A DNA stretch of 64,000 nt from Pseudomonas congelans (GTDB lineage: Bacteria > Pseudomonadota > Gammaproteobacteria > Pseudomonadales > Pseudomonadaceae), in the NCBI RefSeq assembly GCF_900103225.1, contig NZ_FNJH01000002.1, positions 654,345-718,344 on the forward strand, read 5' to 3'. Of this stretch, positions 51,390 to 61,205 are shown piece by piece. The position numbers and the translations under genes are program-made. The notes under the pieces are model-generated. The model did not search any database and was not told the origin of the DNA. It saw only the letters and a program-made list of their open reading frames with translations. Each line of letters opens with the position of its first letter. Position 1 is the stretch's first letter.

Positions 51390-52208
51390 ATGCCTATTGC
51401 TCTTATAACTGGCTGCTCCAGCGGAATAGGCCGCGCCCTGGCCGATGCATTCAAGGCCGCTGGCTATGAAGTCTGGGCCACTGCGCGCAAGGCCGACGAT
51501 GTCGCGGCACTCAGTGCAGCGGGTTTCATCGCCGTGCAACTGGATGTCAACGACAGCCTGGCGCTGGAACAACTGGCCGCCGGTCTGGAACACAGCGGCC
51601 TGGATGTGTTGATCAATAACGCTGGCTATGGCGCTATGGGCCCCCTGCTCGACGGCGGTGTGCAGGCCTTGCAGCGGCAGTTCGAAACCAATGTGTTTTC
51701 CGTGGTGGGGGTGACCCGGGCGCTGTTTCCGGCACTGCGTCGCAACAAGGGTCTGGTGGTGAACATCGGCAGCGTATCCGGTGTGCTGGTCACGCCGTTT
51801 GCGGGTGCTTACTGCGCGTCCAAGGCGGCGGTGCATGCTCTCAGTGATGCGCTGCGTCTGGAGCTGGCGCCGTTCGGCGTTCAGGTAATGGAGGTACAGC
51901 CCGGCGCGATTGCGTCGAGTTTCGCGCAGAACGCCAGCCACGAAGCCGAGCAACTGATCAGCGAGCAATCGCCTTGGTGGCCGATCCGCGAGGGCATTCG
52001 TGCACGCGCGAGGGCTTCACTGGACAACCCTACCCCCGCCACGTCATTTGCTCGCGACCTGCTCAAAGCCGTGCAACACCCCCATCCGCCACGCCTGCTG
52101 CGCCTGGGCAACGGCTCACTTCTGCTGCCGCTGATGGCGTGGTTGCTGCCCAAGAGGCTGCTGGATATGGGCCTGAGAAAACGCTTTGGGCTGAACGCTG
52201 ATCTGTAG
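51390..52208 (+). CDS. Short-chain dehydrogenase/reductase
   Basis: Classical SDR of 272 residues: TGCSSGIG cofactor loop, NNAGYG, and the catalytic Ser-Tyr-Lys as GSVSG...YCASKAA. Sequences such as ATARKADDV suggest an NADP-preferring enzyme near the retinol-dehydrogenase-like group. The substrate is unknown. The start at 51390 gives MPIALITGCSSG. Confidence 0.92.
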   Translation: MPIALITGCSSGIGRALADAFKAAGYEVWATARKADDVAALSAAGFIAVQLDVNDSLALEQLAAGLEHSGLDVLINNAGYGAMGPLLDGGVQALQRQFETNVFSVVGVTRALFPALRRNKGLVVNIGSVSGVLVTPFAGAYCASKAAVHALSDALRLELAPFGVQVMEVQPGAIASSFAQNASHEAEQLISEQSPWWPIREGIRARARASLDNPTPATSFARDLLKAVQHPHPPRLLRLGNGSLLLPLMAWLLPKRLLDMGLRKRFGLNADL

Positions 52209-52220
52209 CCGAGTCGTGTA

Positions 52221-52272
52221 ACTATCGTGCCAATGCTCCGCGTTGGCATGCCGTTCTGGACGCTCTGCGTCC
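52221..52272. repeat. REP-type palindromes after the SDR gene
   Basis: TGCCAA/TTGGCA (52228-52248) and GGACGC/GCGTCC (52258-52272). The segment CTATCGTGCCAATGCTCCGC differs by one base from that at 16675-16694. It sits between convergent genes and has no T-tract. Confidence 0.8.
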
Positions 52273-52279
52273 TCAAGCA

Positions 52280-53143
52280 TCAGCCATCTACCGGCCTGAC
52301 GATCACGACGGTGCAGGTCATCCCTGCTGCCAGCAACACGCCCTCTGGCACCTGATCCAGGTGAATGCGCACCGGCACGCGCTGAGCCAGACGCACCCAG
52401 TTGAAGGTCGGGTTGACGTCGGCGATCAGTTCGCGGCTTTGCGGGTTGTCGCGGTCGTAGATGCCTCGGGCTATGCTTTCGACATGGCCCTTGAGCACCT
52501 CGCCGCTCATCAGTTGCAGGTCCGCAGGATCGCCCACTTTCAGGTGCGGCAACTTGGTTTCCTCGAAGAAGCCGTAGACCCAGAACGAGTTCATGTCGAC
52601 CACGGCCATCTTCGCTTCACCGATGCGCGCATAGTCGCCGCGATGGACATTGAGGTTGGTCACATAACCGTCCACCGCCGCCAGCACTCGTGTGCGTGAC
52701 AGGTTCAGCTCCGCCGCCTCCAGTTGCGCCTGGGCCAACTGGTAATCGGCCAGGGCCGAGGTGGCAACGTTGCTCGCGTCGTCACGATTTTCCGCAGAGA
52801 TGACCAGTTCATCCATGTCGGCACGCCGCCTGGCATTCAGTTTGCGCATCTCCCAGGTCGCCTTGCGCGAAGCCAGCAAGGCCTGCGCCTGCTTTACGGC
52901 GATACGGTAATGCTCCGGGTCGATCTGCATCAGCAGATCGCCACGTTTTACCCACTGGTTGTCATGCACCGGGACGTCGACCACGGTACCGGACACATCG
53001 GCGGCCACGTTGATGATATCGGCGCGTACCCGGCCATCGCGGGTCCACGGAGTATCCATGTAGTCGACCCACAGCGTACGACCGATCCAGAGCGCGATTG
53101 CCAGCACCAGCAAGGTGGCAAACAGACTGAAAAGCTTTTTCAT
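52280..53143 (-). CDS. HlyD/EmrA-type membrane fusion protein of a FUSC efflux system
   Basis: 287 residues, an N-terminal membrane helix (about 5-22), then biotinyl-lipoyl-like halves (VAADVSGTVVDVPVHDNQWVKRGDLLM) flanking a helical hairpin and a C-terminal beta domain. It is the periplasmic adaptor, AaeA-like, of the operon encoded upstream on the same strand. By family, the system exports aromatic acids or toxic compounds; the substrate is not shown. Confidence 0.9.
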   Translation of the reverse strand: MKKLFSLFATLLVLAIALWIGRTLWVDYMDTPWTRDGRVRADIINVAADVSGTVVDVPVHDNQWVKRGDLLMQIDPEHYRIAVKQAQALLASRKATWEMRKLNARRRADMDELVISAENRDDASNVATSALADYQLAQAQLEAAELNLSRTRVLAAVDGYVTNLNVHRGDYARIGEAKMAVVDMNSFWVYGFFEETKLPHLKVGDPADLQLMSGEVLKGHVESIARGIYDRDNPQSRELIADVNPTFNWVRLAQRVPVRIHLDQVPEGVLLAAGMTCTVVIVRPVDG

Positions 53144-53168
53144 CCAGAGATTTTTCCCGACTCAGGCG

Positions 53169-53369
53169 TCAACGATAAAGGGGCAGCGCCAACGCGCCGA
53201 AGATGCAGATAAACAGGCTCAGACGCAGCAGGGCCGGGTGCCAGAAATGCCGGTACAGGTCAAAACCGGCCAGCAGTCGATCCAGCCCCCAGGCAAGAAC
53301 CACGGCCAGCAGAAAGATCAGCGTGAGGGCCGGCATGTACAGGCCGTGGAAGGCTATTTCACGCGGCAT
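53169..53369 (-). CDS. DUF1656 small membrane protein
   Basis: 66 residues with two membrane helices (LTLIFLLAVVLAWGL; LLRLSLFICIFGALAL) and the family start MPREIAFHGLY. Such AaeX-like proteins almost always sit between the FUSC and HlyD genes. The ATG at 53369 overlaps the FUSC gene by 11 bases. Confidence 0.9.
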   Translation of the reverse strand: MPREIAFHGLYMPALTLIFLLAVVLAWGLDRLLAGFDLYRHFWHPALLRLSLFICIFGALALPLYR

Positions 53370-55545
53370 GAGCGACTCCTGAAGCGGTTCGCGCGACGCC
53401 ATAGGCGGCCAGCGGCGACTGCGGGTCCAGCAGCGAGGTGCGGATAAAGTGCAGATAGCTTTTTACCCGGCGCAGCACCGACGTGTCGAAATGCGAGGCG
53501 AAGGGTTCATCTGCTTCCTGCACCCGCTTGATGGCCTGATCGACTGCCGACAGACAGCGCTGCAGATTGACTGCATCAGGCAGGATGAACAGCCGCACCA
53601 GAGCGCGCCCCATGACTCGTAGCGCGATGCGCCAGGGCTGGTAGTCGGCGTAGGCAGGGTGAACCGGCAGAATCGCCTGCTCATGGCGCAGCTCGATAAT
53701 GGCGTGGCCGATTTCCAGCACCACGAACATCCAGCGCAACAGCTCGCGCTGTACCAGCGGTTTGCCAATCGCCAAGCCGTACGCCTGATGCATCAGGTCG
53801 CGGGTCTGACTTTCGAAACTTGAGCCCAGATGCTTGAGCGGTGCGCTGATGGCAAACACCACCTGATTGCGCACGGCTTGCTCCAGGCGTTGCCACATCC
53901 AGCGGCTATTGGGTGGCAGGATGATTGCCCCGGCAGCGGCACAGATCAGCATGCCGATGACCATTGCGATGTAATCGTTGATGAATGTGTAGGGGTCATA
54001 GACCGTCAGGTTGTCCGGCACCGAGCCCAGGCTGAAAAAAATCAGCAGCCCCAGCCCGTACCCCGTCCACTGTGGGCGTGAGCCCAGGTACGCGCCGAGC
54101 ACAAATACCGGGGCCAACAGCAGGCACAGCAACGGAAAACCGTCGATGTGCGGGAACAGAAAAAACGTTTCGATAAAGCCCGACAGCGCGCCGAGCAACG
54201 TTCCGCCGGCCATCTGCAGCGACATGCGCCTGGGGTTGTGAGTGGTCGACGACAGTGCAACGGTGGCCGCCGAGGCCAGGACCATGCTTGCGCCGCTGGG
54301 CCACGCCGTCAGTACCCAATACACACTCATCAGACCGACCACGCAGGTCGCCCGGGCGCCGGCTGCCAGCGCGGTCATCCAGTGGGTGCGCGGCACGAAC
54401 GAGCCTTTCCACTGTTCACGCTCATGGCTGTGCTCGGCCAGCGACGCATGGGTTCGTGCGTAGTCGAGCAACTCGCTGAGCAGGCGGTATAGCAGCTCGA
54501 ACGAGGTGTGAAAGTCCAGTCGTTCGGCGTCGCTGGGCAGGATGCGCTCCAGTTCGGCGCGCAGGCTTCTGACCCGCTCGGGAAAGTGCGCCCTGCACGA
54601 CTCCAGACGCGTGACCAGCAGCGCAGCGTCATCGTTGGTCAAGGCGCGCTCGGCGAAGCCGTCGAGCAGTTCTGCAAGGTTCTCAAGGCCAGGATCAATA
54701 TGCTTCAACACCTGATCGGCCTGCTCGAGACGCAGACGCTCGAGCAATTGGTGCAGGGCATTGAAACGTGTGGTGACCGTCATGAATTCGCTGTTCAAAC
54801 GGTTGAGTCGCCCGTTGCGGCGACGCATGTGCGGGTCTTCGAATACCGTGACGCTGCGCAGTCCCTCCAGGCCGATGGCCTCGGCCACAAAGCGTACGTT
54901 GCCGGTTTCAAATTCAGCGCGTGAAATGTCGTCGCGCAGGCCGTTGGCCACGAAGCGAGCGAACCCGCCGAAGCGCAGATATAGCGCGTTGCGCATCGCA
55001 GCGCTGGAACTCTGCGGCAACACCGCCGCACTGATTGCCGTAGAACACAGGATGCCCAGAGTGATTTCCAGTACCCGCCACACCGCCGACATGAACGAAC
55101 CTTCAGGATGCGCCAGCGCTGGCAGGCCCACCATGGCGGCCGTGTACCCGGCCAGCACAAAGCCGTACGCGCGAAAGTTGCGATAGCGCGCCGCACCGGC
55201 AGAACACAGGCCGACCCAGAGCGCGAGACTGCCGAGAAACGGTAGCGGATTCTGCGCAAACAGGGCCATCAACAGCACCATCATCGCCGACCCGGCCAGC
55301 GTTCCCAGCAGGCGATAAAAACTCTTGGCGAACACCTGCCCGCTCTGTGGCTGCATGACGATGAACACGGTGATCATCGCCGTGTGCGGCTGCGGCAGTT
55401 CCAGGCGCAGCGCCAGCCAGTAGGTGAGAAATGCGGCGAGCAGCACCTTGAAGATGTAAACCCAGGTCACCCCGTCACTGCGCACCCAGCTGTGCAATTC
55501 GCGACGCCACGGCAGGTCGGTGATGCGCTGTAGCGAGGCGATCAT
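53359..55545 (-). CDS. FUSC-family inner-membrane efflux protein
   Basis: 728 residues, the AaeB-like length. Two blocks of membrane helices (about 30-185 and 375-520) are each followed by a soluble helical domain, the standard fusaric-acid-resistance layout. Its start overlaps the NodT stop by four bases (ATGA). Function in efflux of aromatic carboxylates or fusaric-acid-like toxins is inference from family. Confidence 0.92.
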   Translation of the reverse strand: MIASLQRITDLPWRRELHSWVRSDGVTWVYIFKVLLAAFLTYWLALRLELPQPHTAMITVFIVMQPQSGQVFAKSFYRLLGTLAGSAMMVLLMALFAQNPLPFLGSLALWVGLCSAGAARYRNFRAYGFVLAGYTAAMVGLPALAHPEGSFMSAVWRVLEITLGILCSTAISAAVLPQSSSAAMRNALYLRFGGFARFVANGLRDDISRAEFETGNVRFVAEAIGLEGLRSVTVFEDPHMRRRNGRLNRLNSEFMTVTTRFNALHQLLERLRLEQADQVLKHIDPGLENLAELLDGFAERALTNDDAALLVTRLESCRAHFPERVRSLRAELERILPSDAERLDFHTSFELLYRLLSELLDYARTHASLAEHSHEREQWKGSFVPRTHWMTALAAGARATCVVGLMSVYWVLTAWPSGASMVLASAATVALSSTTHNPRRMSLQMAGGTLLGALSGFIETFFLFPHIDGFPLLCLLLAPVFVLGAYLGSRPQWTGYGLGLLIFFSLGSVPDNLTVYDPYTFINDYIAMVIGMLICAAAGAIILPPNSRWMWQRLEQAVRNQVVFAISAPLKHLGSSFESQTRDLMHQAYGLAIGKPLVQRELLRWMFVVLEIGHAIIELRHEQAILPVHPAYADYQPWRIALRVMGRALVRLFILPDAVNLQRCLSAVDQAIKRVQEADEPFASHFDTSVLRRVKSYLHFIRTSLLDPQSPLAAYGVARTASGVAHAA

Positions 55546-57038
55546 TGCCCGCCCTCAGACTCGGCGACGGTGTGTGCGAAATGACCATTGCCATTGTTAT
55601 TCCCGTCAGCGTAACCGCCCAGCGCCACCACCAGTCCGGCGTAGGCTTCCAGTCGCGCGGCCTCGACCTGTTGCTGAACCTGCTGCTGGCGAAACAACTG
55701 CGTGCGCGCATTGAGCACGTTCAGGTAGTCGGTCAGGCCGCGCTGCCAGGCGATCAGGGCAATGTCGTAGGTCTTTTGCGCCGACGCTACCGACTCGGCG
55801 GCGAGTGCCTGCTGCTTGTCCATCGAGGCGCGCCGAATCAACTGGTCGGAGACATTTTTCAAAGCCATGACCAGCGTCTGGTTGTAATGCGCCACGGCCT
55901 GATCATAAGCAGCAGACGCCCGCCCCAGCTCCGCACGCAAGCGTCCAGCGTCGAAAATCGGCAGGCTGATGGCCGGCCCGACCTTGTAACCCAGCTTGCT
56001 GCCGGTCAGAAACTCGAGCATGCCACCGCCCGTGGCCATGTAGCTCAGGCTGCCGACCAAATCGACATTGGGATAAAAGCCCGCATGTGCAACGTCGATA
56101 CCACGTGCCTGCGCCGCCACCTGCCAGCGCGCAGCCACCACGTCGGGCCGCTGGCCGAGCAGTTCGGCGGGCAATGCCGAGGGCAATGCCAGTGCGCTGT
56201 GCAAGGACAGCGCGGGCCGTTGCAACGCCGCGCCCTGCCCCGGTCCCTTGCCTGCCAGTGCGGCCAGCTGATTGCGACTCAACGCGATGGCCTCTTGCAG
56301 CGCGTCGATCTGCCGATGTGCCTCAGGCAGCGGGGTTTGGGCCTGACTGACGTCGAAGTGCGTGCCGATCCCGCCCTTGAGGCGACGCTGCGCCAGGTCG
56401 AGTATCTGTTGCTGCTGGGCCAGGGCCGCCTCGGCGATATCCAGTCGGGCGTAGTCGAGGGACAGCCGGATGTAGGCGCGGACCACGTTTTCCTGCAATT
56501 CGAGCTGCGCCTGGCGCTGCTCGGCAGCACTCACGTGCGCCAGATCAACGGCCTGCTCGCTGGCGTTGCGTTCACGTCCCCACAGGTCCAGTGCGTAGCT
56601 CAGGCCCAGCGACGCATTGTTGTCCCAGGTGCGAGTATCGGCCAGCGCTCCGGGGCCATAAAACTGATCCTCGGGCCAGTCGTGACGCATCAGGCTGGCG
56701 TTGCCCTGCACTTGCACAGACTCGGCGGACTCGGCCACCTGTGCCATCGCCTTTGCCTGGCGCACACGAGCAGCGGCAAGTGCCAGACTCGGACTGCCCA
56801 GCGTCGCCATGTCGACCCAGCGGTCCAGTTGCGCGTCGCCGTAGGCACGCCACCATTGCGCTGCGGGCCAATGGGCGTCGAGGGAAGCGCTCTGAATCGC
56901 CTGATCGGTGGCCAGGCTGTCAGGGTGCAGAACACTGCCCTGCGGTGTGATTCCATGTGTTCCGATACAGCCGCTGAGGACCAGCGTAAAAGCCAGAAGA
57001 CCTACGGGCCAGAGCCCTCTGATGATGCGACGCGGCAC
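55542..57038 (-). CDS. NodT-family outer-membrane efflux lipoprotein
   Basis: TolC-like channel of 498 residues with a lipobox LSGC (Cys at about 23) and two repeated OEP domains, each with long coiled-coil helices (EALALSRNQLAALAGKGPG region). The start is a GTG at 57038 with a poor ribosome site; no better ATG lies nearby. First gene of the four-gene efflux operon, divergent from the LysR gene. Confidence 0.9.
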   Translation of the reverse strand: MPRRIIRGLWPVGLLAFTLVLSGCIGTHGITPQGSVLHPDSLATDQAIQSASLDAHWPAAQWWRAYGDAQLDRWVDMATLGSPSLALAAARVRQAKAMAQVAESAESVQVQGNASLMRHDWPEDQFYGPGALADTRTWDNNASLGLSYALDLWGRERNASEQAVDLAHVSAAEQRQAQLELQENVVRAYIRLSLDYARLDIAEAALAQQQQILDLAQRRLKGGIGTHFDVSQAQTPLPEAHRQIDALQEAIALSRNQLAALAGKGPGQGAALQRPALSLHSALALPSALPAELLGQRPDVVAARWQVAAQARGIDVAHAGFYPNVDLVGSLSYMATGGGMLEFLTGSKLGYKVGPAISLPIFDAGRLRAELGRASAAYDQAVAHYNQTLVMALKNVSDQLIRRASMDKQQALAAESVASAQKTYDIALIAWQRGLTDYLNVLNARTQLFRQQQVQQQVEAARLEAYAGLVVALGGYADGNNNGNGHFAHTVAESEGGQ

Positions 57039-57221
57039 AGCTGCAAGTTCCCGAACGAAGGTGAAACACCTTGAATGGCGGCGATTCTAGGCGGCACTCG
57101 ACGCGGCGATAAGCGGGGAGATTTGTGAATCTTTGTTACTGAAACGGCGATAATCCTTTGGTCTGGATACATCCATCCGTTACTTCATGTCACAATTTGC
57201 CATCTACTCAGAGAAGTACCC

Positions 57222-58169
57222 ATGGACACCCTGCAAAACATGCGTGCCTTCAGCTGCGTGGCGCAAGCGGGCAGCTTCACTGCTGCCGCCGCCGTGCTGG
57301 ATACCACCACCGCCAACGTCTCGCGTGCGGTCTCCAACCTTGAAGCACATTTACAAACGCGCCTGCTCAATCGCACCACCCGGCGCATTGCCCTCACTGA
57401 AGCAGGCAAGCGTTATCTGTTGCGCTGCGAACAGATTCTCGCCTCGGTAGAAGAAGCCGAGGCCGAAGCCAGCGACGCTCATGCCCGCCCGGCCGGGCAG
57501 CTCAAGGTGCATTCCATGCCCGGCGTCGGCCAGCATTATGTGATCGATGCGATTGCCCGTTACCGGCGCAACCACCCGGACGTGGCGTTCGATCTGACCA
57601 TGACCCACCGCGTGCCGGACTTGCTGGAAGAAGGCTATGACGTGTCGATCGTGCTGGCCAGCGAACTGGCCGACTCGGGCTTTGTGTCTCAGCGCCTGGG
57701 CATTACCTACAGCATCGTCTGCGCGTCCCCCGAGTACGTCAAAACGTTCGGCATGGCCCACAAGCCTGCCGACCTGCTGAATCATGCATGTCTGCGTCTG
57801 GTGAGCCCGGTGTTCCCGCTGGACAAATGGCTGTTCGATGGTCCGGAAGGTCAGGAGATGGTCACCATCAACAGCTCGCCGCTGCTGGTCAACTCTGCGG
57901 ATGCGATGAAGACTGCGATTTCCAGCGGCATGGGGATTGGCATCCTGCCGATCTACTCGGCGATCGAGGGGCTGCGCAACGGCACACTGGTGCGCGTGTT
58001 GTCCGATTACCGTTCGCAGGAGCTGAACCTGTACGCCATCTACCCGTCACGCCAGTATCTGGATGCGAAGATCAGAACCTGGGTTGAATACCTGCGCGGT
58101 TCCCTGCCGGAAATTCTCGCTGCCGATGAAGCCGATCTGCATGTGCAGGCCCTCAAGTCATCGTTCTGA
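57222..58169 (+). CDS. LysR-family transcriptional regulator
   Basis: 315 residues, N-terminal winged helix (FTAAAAVLDTTTANVSRAVSNLE, residues 16-38) and a periplasmic-binding-like effector domain. It is divergent from the efflux operon (183-base gap) and upstream of the 2-hydroxyacid dehydrogenase on its own strand. By convention it would control the efflux genes with an aromatic acid as effector; the dehydrogenase is another candidate target. Confidence 0.92.
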   Translation: MDTLQNMRAFSCVAQAGSFTAAAAVLDTTTANVSRAVSNLEAHLQTRLLNRTTRRIALTEAGKRYLLRCEQILASVEEAEAEASDAHARPAGQLKVHSMPGVGQHYVIDAIARYRRNHPDVAFDLTMTHRVPDLLEEGYDVSIVLASELADSGFVSQRLGITYSIVCASPEYVKTFGMAHKPADLLNHACLRLVSPVFPLDKWLFDGPEGQEMVTINSSPLLVNSADAMKTAISSGMGIGILPIYSAIEGLRNGTLVRVLSDYRSQELNLYAIYPSRQYLDAKIRTWVEYLRGSLPEILAADEADLHVQALKSSF

Positions 58170-58256
58170 CATCGTACAACTGCAAAAAGCGGCTGCCAAA
58201 GAGCGGGGAGGAATGTTAGCGTGCTACTCATTCAACCGCTCGAGAGTGACTGCCCA

Positions 58257-59231
58257 ATGAAAAAAACCGTACTCGCCTTCAGCCGTGTTTCTCCTGAAAT
58301 GGCCGAGCGCCTGGCGCAAGACTTCAACGTGATCGTGCCCAACCCCAAACAGGGTGATATCAACGCCCAGTTTGCAGAAGCCTTGCCTGAATCCCACGGG
58401 CTGATCGGCGCAGGCCGCAAGCTGGGTCGCGAACAGCTGCAGAACGCCACCAAACTGGAAGTGGTGTCCAGCATCTCGGTGGGTTACGACAACTACGACG
58501 TCGACTACCTGAGCGAGCGCGGCATTCTGCTGACCAACACGCCGGATGTACTGACCGAAAGCACCGCTGACCTGGGCTTCTCGCTGATCATGAGCAGCGC
58601 CCGTCGAGTGGCCGAACTGAACGCCTATACCAAGGCCGGACAATGGACGCGCAGCATCGAACCGCCGCACTTCGGCACCGATGTGCATGGCAAGACGCTG
58701 GGTATCGTCGGCATGGGCAATATCGGCGCAGCCATTGCCCGGCGCGGTCGTCTGGGCTTCAACATGCCGATTCTGTACAGCGGCAACAGCCGCAAGACCG
58801 AACTCGAACAGGAACTGGGCGCACAGTTTCGTAGCCTGGATCAATTGCTGGCCGAGGCGGATTTCGTCTGCCTGGTCGTGCCGTTGAGTGAAAAGACCAA
58901 ACACTTGATCGGCCGCCGCGAGTTGAGCCTGATGAAGCCAGGCGCAATCCTGGTCAACATCGCCCGCGGCCCGATCGTCGACGAACCCGCGCTGATCGAG
59001 GCGCTGCAGAACGGCACCATTCGCGGTGCCGGTCTGGACGTCTACGAAAAAGAACCGCTGAGCGAATCGCCGCTGTTCCAGCTCAAGAACGCAGTGACCC
59101 TGCCGCACATCGGCTCAGCCACCACCGAAACCCGCCAAGCCATGGCCGACCGCGCCTATAACAACCTGCGCAGCGCACTGCTCGGCGAACGACCGCAGGA
59201 TCTGGTCAATCCGCAGGTGTGGAAAGGCTGA
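58257..59231 (+). CDS. D-isomer 2-hydroxyacid dehydrogenase (2-ketogluconate/glyoxylate reductase type)
   Basis: 324 residues. NAD(P) loop GIVGMGNIGAAIARR (about 152-166), catalytic Arg in SSISVGYDNYD, Glu in EKEPL and His in LPHIGSAT. The Arg-rich stretch after beta-2 (NSRKTELEQ) suggests NADPH use, as in GhrB/TkrA. The ATG at 58257 is chosen over an upstream frame extension at 58221; it gives MKKTVLAFSRV. Confidence 0.92.
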   Translation: MKKTVLAFSRVSPEMAERLAQDFNVIVPNPKQGDINAQFAEALPESHGLIGAGRKLGREQLQNATKLEVVSSISVGYDNYDVDYLSERGILLTNTPDVLTESTADLGFSLIMSSARRVAELNAYTKAGQWTRSIEPPHFGTDVHGKTLGIVGMGNIGAAIARRGRLGFNMPILYSGNSRKTELEQELGAQFRSLDQLLAEADFVCLVVPLSEKTKHLIGRRELSLMKPGAILVNIARGPIVDEPALIEALQNGTIRGAGLDVYEKEPLSESPLFQLKNAVTLPHIGSATTETRQAMADRAYNNLRSALLGERPQDLVNPQVWKG

Positions 59232-59290
59232 GGCCCCGCCTCTCTCGCAGTGCAGGGCCGCTGTGCAGGATAGAAACGATCAACACCGAT

Positions 59291-60193
59291 TCAGGCCAGT
59301 TTGCCGTCGATCACGACGGCAACCGGTCTGATCTTCCTGAACACCAGCACATTGCCGACCATCACCAGCAGCAGACCCAGCAGGGCAGCCGAGGTCCACT
59401 GATAGCCCTCCACCCAGGCAGAAATATTCAGCGCCACGACCGGGAACAGCACCGTGCAGTAAGCGGCGCGCTCCGGGCCCATGCGCCCGACGAGCGTCAG
59501 GTAGGCAGTGAACGCAATAACCGAGCCGGGGATAACCAGGAACAGCAGTGAGCCTACATAGCGCGTGTTCCATTCGAAGGTGAACGGCGTGCCGCTCAGC
59601 AGGCAATACATACCCAGTATCGTCGCCCCGTAGAACATGCCCCATGCATTGGTGGTCAGCGGGCGCAGCCCGGCTTTCTGCTGCAGGCTCGACAGCATGT
59701 TGCCCGCCGAGAAGCACAGCGTGCCCAGCAAGGCCAGTCCCAGGCCGATCAGGGTTTGCTGGCTGGCGCCATGTCCGGACATTTCAGGCCAGAACAGACA
59801 GGCCAGACCGATCAGACCCATGGCGCCACCGGCCAGTACATTGCCGGCGATTTTCTGGCGAAAGAACACCCGTGCGTTCAGCGCATTCCACAGCGTCGAG
59901 GTCGAGAACACCACGGCGATCAGGCCGCTGGGTATCCACTGGCTGGCCGTGTAGAAACACATGAAGTTGACGCAGAACAGGCACACGCCCTGCGCCAGGC
60001 AAATCAACTGGCCACGACGATTGACCGGCTGCAAACGTTTGCTCAGCAACAGGAATGCAAACAGCACCAACGCTGCCAGGGCGAAGCGATAGACGATCGA
60101 TACCGGAATCGCCACATCGCCGAGTTGAAGTTTCAGGGCAATCCAGGTGGTGCCCCAGATCAGCACGGTCAGCAGATAAAGCGAGAGGTTCAT
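59291..60193 (-). CDS. EamA/DMT-superfamily transporter
   Basis: 300 residues, about ten membrane helices in two EamA halves; the start MNLSLYLLTVLIWGTTWIALK is typical. The open frame reaches 60349, but this ATG has AGGAGCC upstream. A metabolite exporter of unknown substrate, divergent from an AraC regulator that may control it. Confidence 0.9.
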   Translation of the reverse strand: MNLSLYLLTVLIWGTTWIALKLQLGDVAIPVSIVYRFALAALVLFAFLLLSKRLQPVNRRGQLICLAQGVCLFCVNFMCFYTASQWIPSGLIAVVFSTSTLWNALNARVFFRQKIAGNVLAGGAMGLIGLACLFWPEMSGHGASQQTLIGLGLALLGTLCFSAGNMLSSLQQKAGLRPLTTNAWGMFYGATILGMYCLLSGTPFTFEWNTRYVGSLLFLVIPGSVIAFTAYLTLVGRMGPERAAYCTVLFPVVALNISAWVEGYQWTSAALLGLLLVMVGNVLVFRKIRPVAVVIDGKLA

Positions 60194-60329
60194 GGTGCAG
60201 GCTCCTTGGTGAGCCATCAGTCTGCTGCGTGCCGGCCTGCCAGCGCTTGCACAATCTTGCGCATTTGCTTCAGGCGCTACTGGCAGCGGCGTCGCCAGCG
60301 AGTAGGATACAAATCCAAGAGGAATCGTC

Positions 60330-61205
60330 ATGCCCGCCATTGAATCCATCCAGGTCTTTCAGGCCCTGAACAGTTCACCCAATGCCAATCTGGAGCAGAG
60401 CGCGCCGCTGGGCGACGGTCTGGTGGCGGCACTGTGGAACAATCGGCATGACTCGCAGGAGTATCACGCACCGACCCATCATACGCTGTCGTGCTATATC
60501 GAGGACGGTACCGGGACTTTCCGACGCGGCAGACCCGACCAGAAAGGCGCGCCGGGCAAGCTGTGCATATTGCCTGCCGGCCATGAGTCCGCCTGGGTAG
60601 TGAATGGCGAGATCCGTCTGGCGCATCTGTATTTCAGCCCGGAACAGTTCGCGCTGGGCTGCGTGACCCTGCTGGATCGCGAGCCGCGCGAGATGCAGCT
60701 GCGGGAAAACACCTTCCTGGAAGACCCCGCACAAGCGGCACGCTTCCGGCAACTGATTCGCCTGAACTGGGCAGAACCCGGCGAGCGCCTGCTGACCAGC
60801 AGCCTGGCGCACGAGATGGTCAGCCACGCACTGCTCAGCCAGGCGGGCCTGCGCGAAGGGCTGCGTTTGAAGGGCGGCCTGGCGCCGCATCTGCGCCGGC
60901 ATCTGGTGGACTTCATCGAAATGCATCTCGCCGACCCGCTGAGCCTTGGCCAACTGGCAGGCCTGTGCGCGCTGTCGGAATACCACTTCGCACGCATGTT
61001 TCGCGAAAGCTTCGGTTTGCCGCCGCACCAGTACCTGCTGGCGCGGCGTATCGAGCAGGCGCGCCAGTTACTGCGCAGTACCGGCAAGCCGCTGGGCGAA
61101 ATCGCGCTGGCCTGCGGTTTCGCCAGCGCCAGCCATTTCAGCAACCGTTTTCGTCAGGCCATGGGGGCGACACCGGGTGAGTACAGAACGGCCTTAGGCC
61201 AATAA
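60330..61205 (+). CDS. AraC-family transcriptional regulator
   Basis: 291 residues with an N-terminal cupin-like region and a C-terminal double helix-turn-helix (LSLGQLAGLCALSEYHFARMF; GEIALACGFASASHFSNRF). AAGAGGAA precedes the ATG. It is divergent from the EamA transporter gene, 136 bases away. Confidence 0.92.
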   Translation: MPAIESIQVFQALNSSPNANLEQSAPLGDGLVAALWNNRHDSQEYHAPTHHTLSCYIEDGTGTFRRGRPDQKGAPGKLCILPAGHESAWVVNGEIRLAHLYFSPEQFALGCVTLLDREPREMQLRENTFLEDPAQAARFRQLIRLNWAEPGERLLTSSLAHEMVSHALLSQAGLREGLRLKGGLAPHLRRHLVDFIEMHLADPLSLGQLAGLCALSEYHFARMFRESFGLPPHQYLLARRIEQARQLLRSTGKPLGEIALACGFASASHFSNRFRQAMGATPGEYRTALGQ

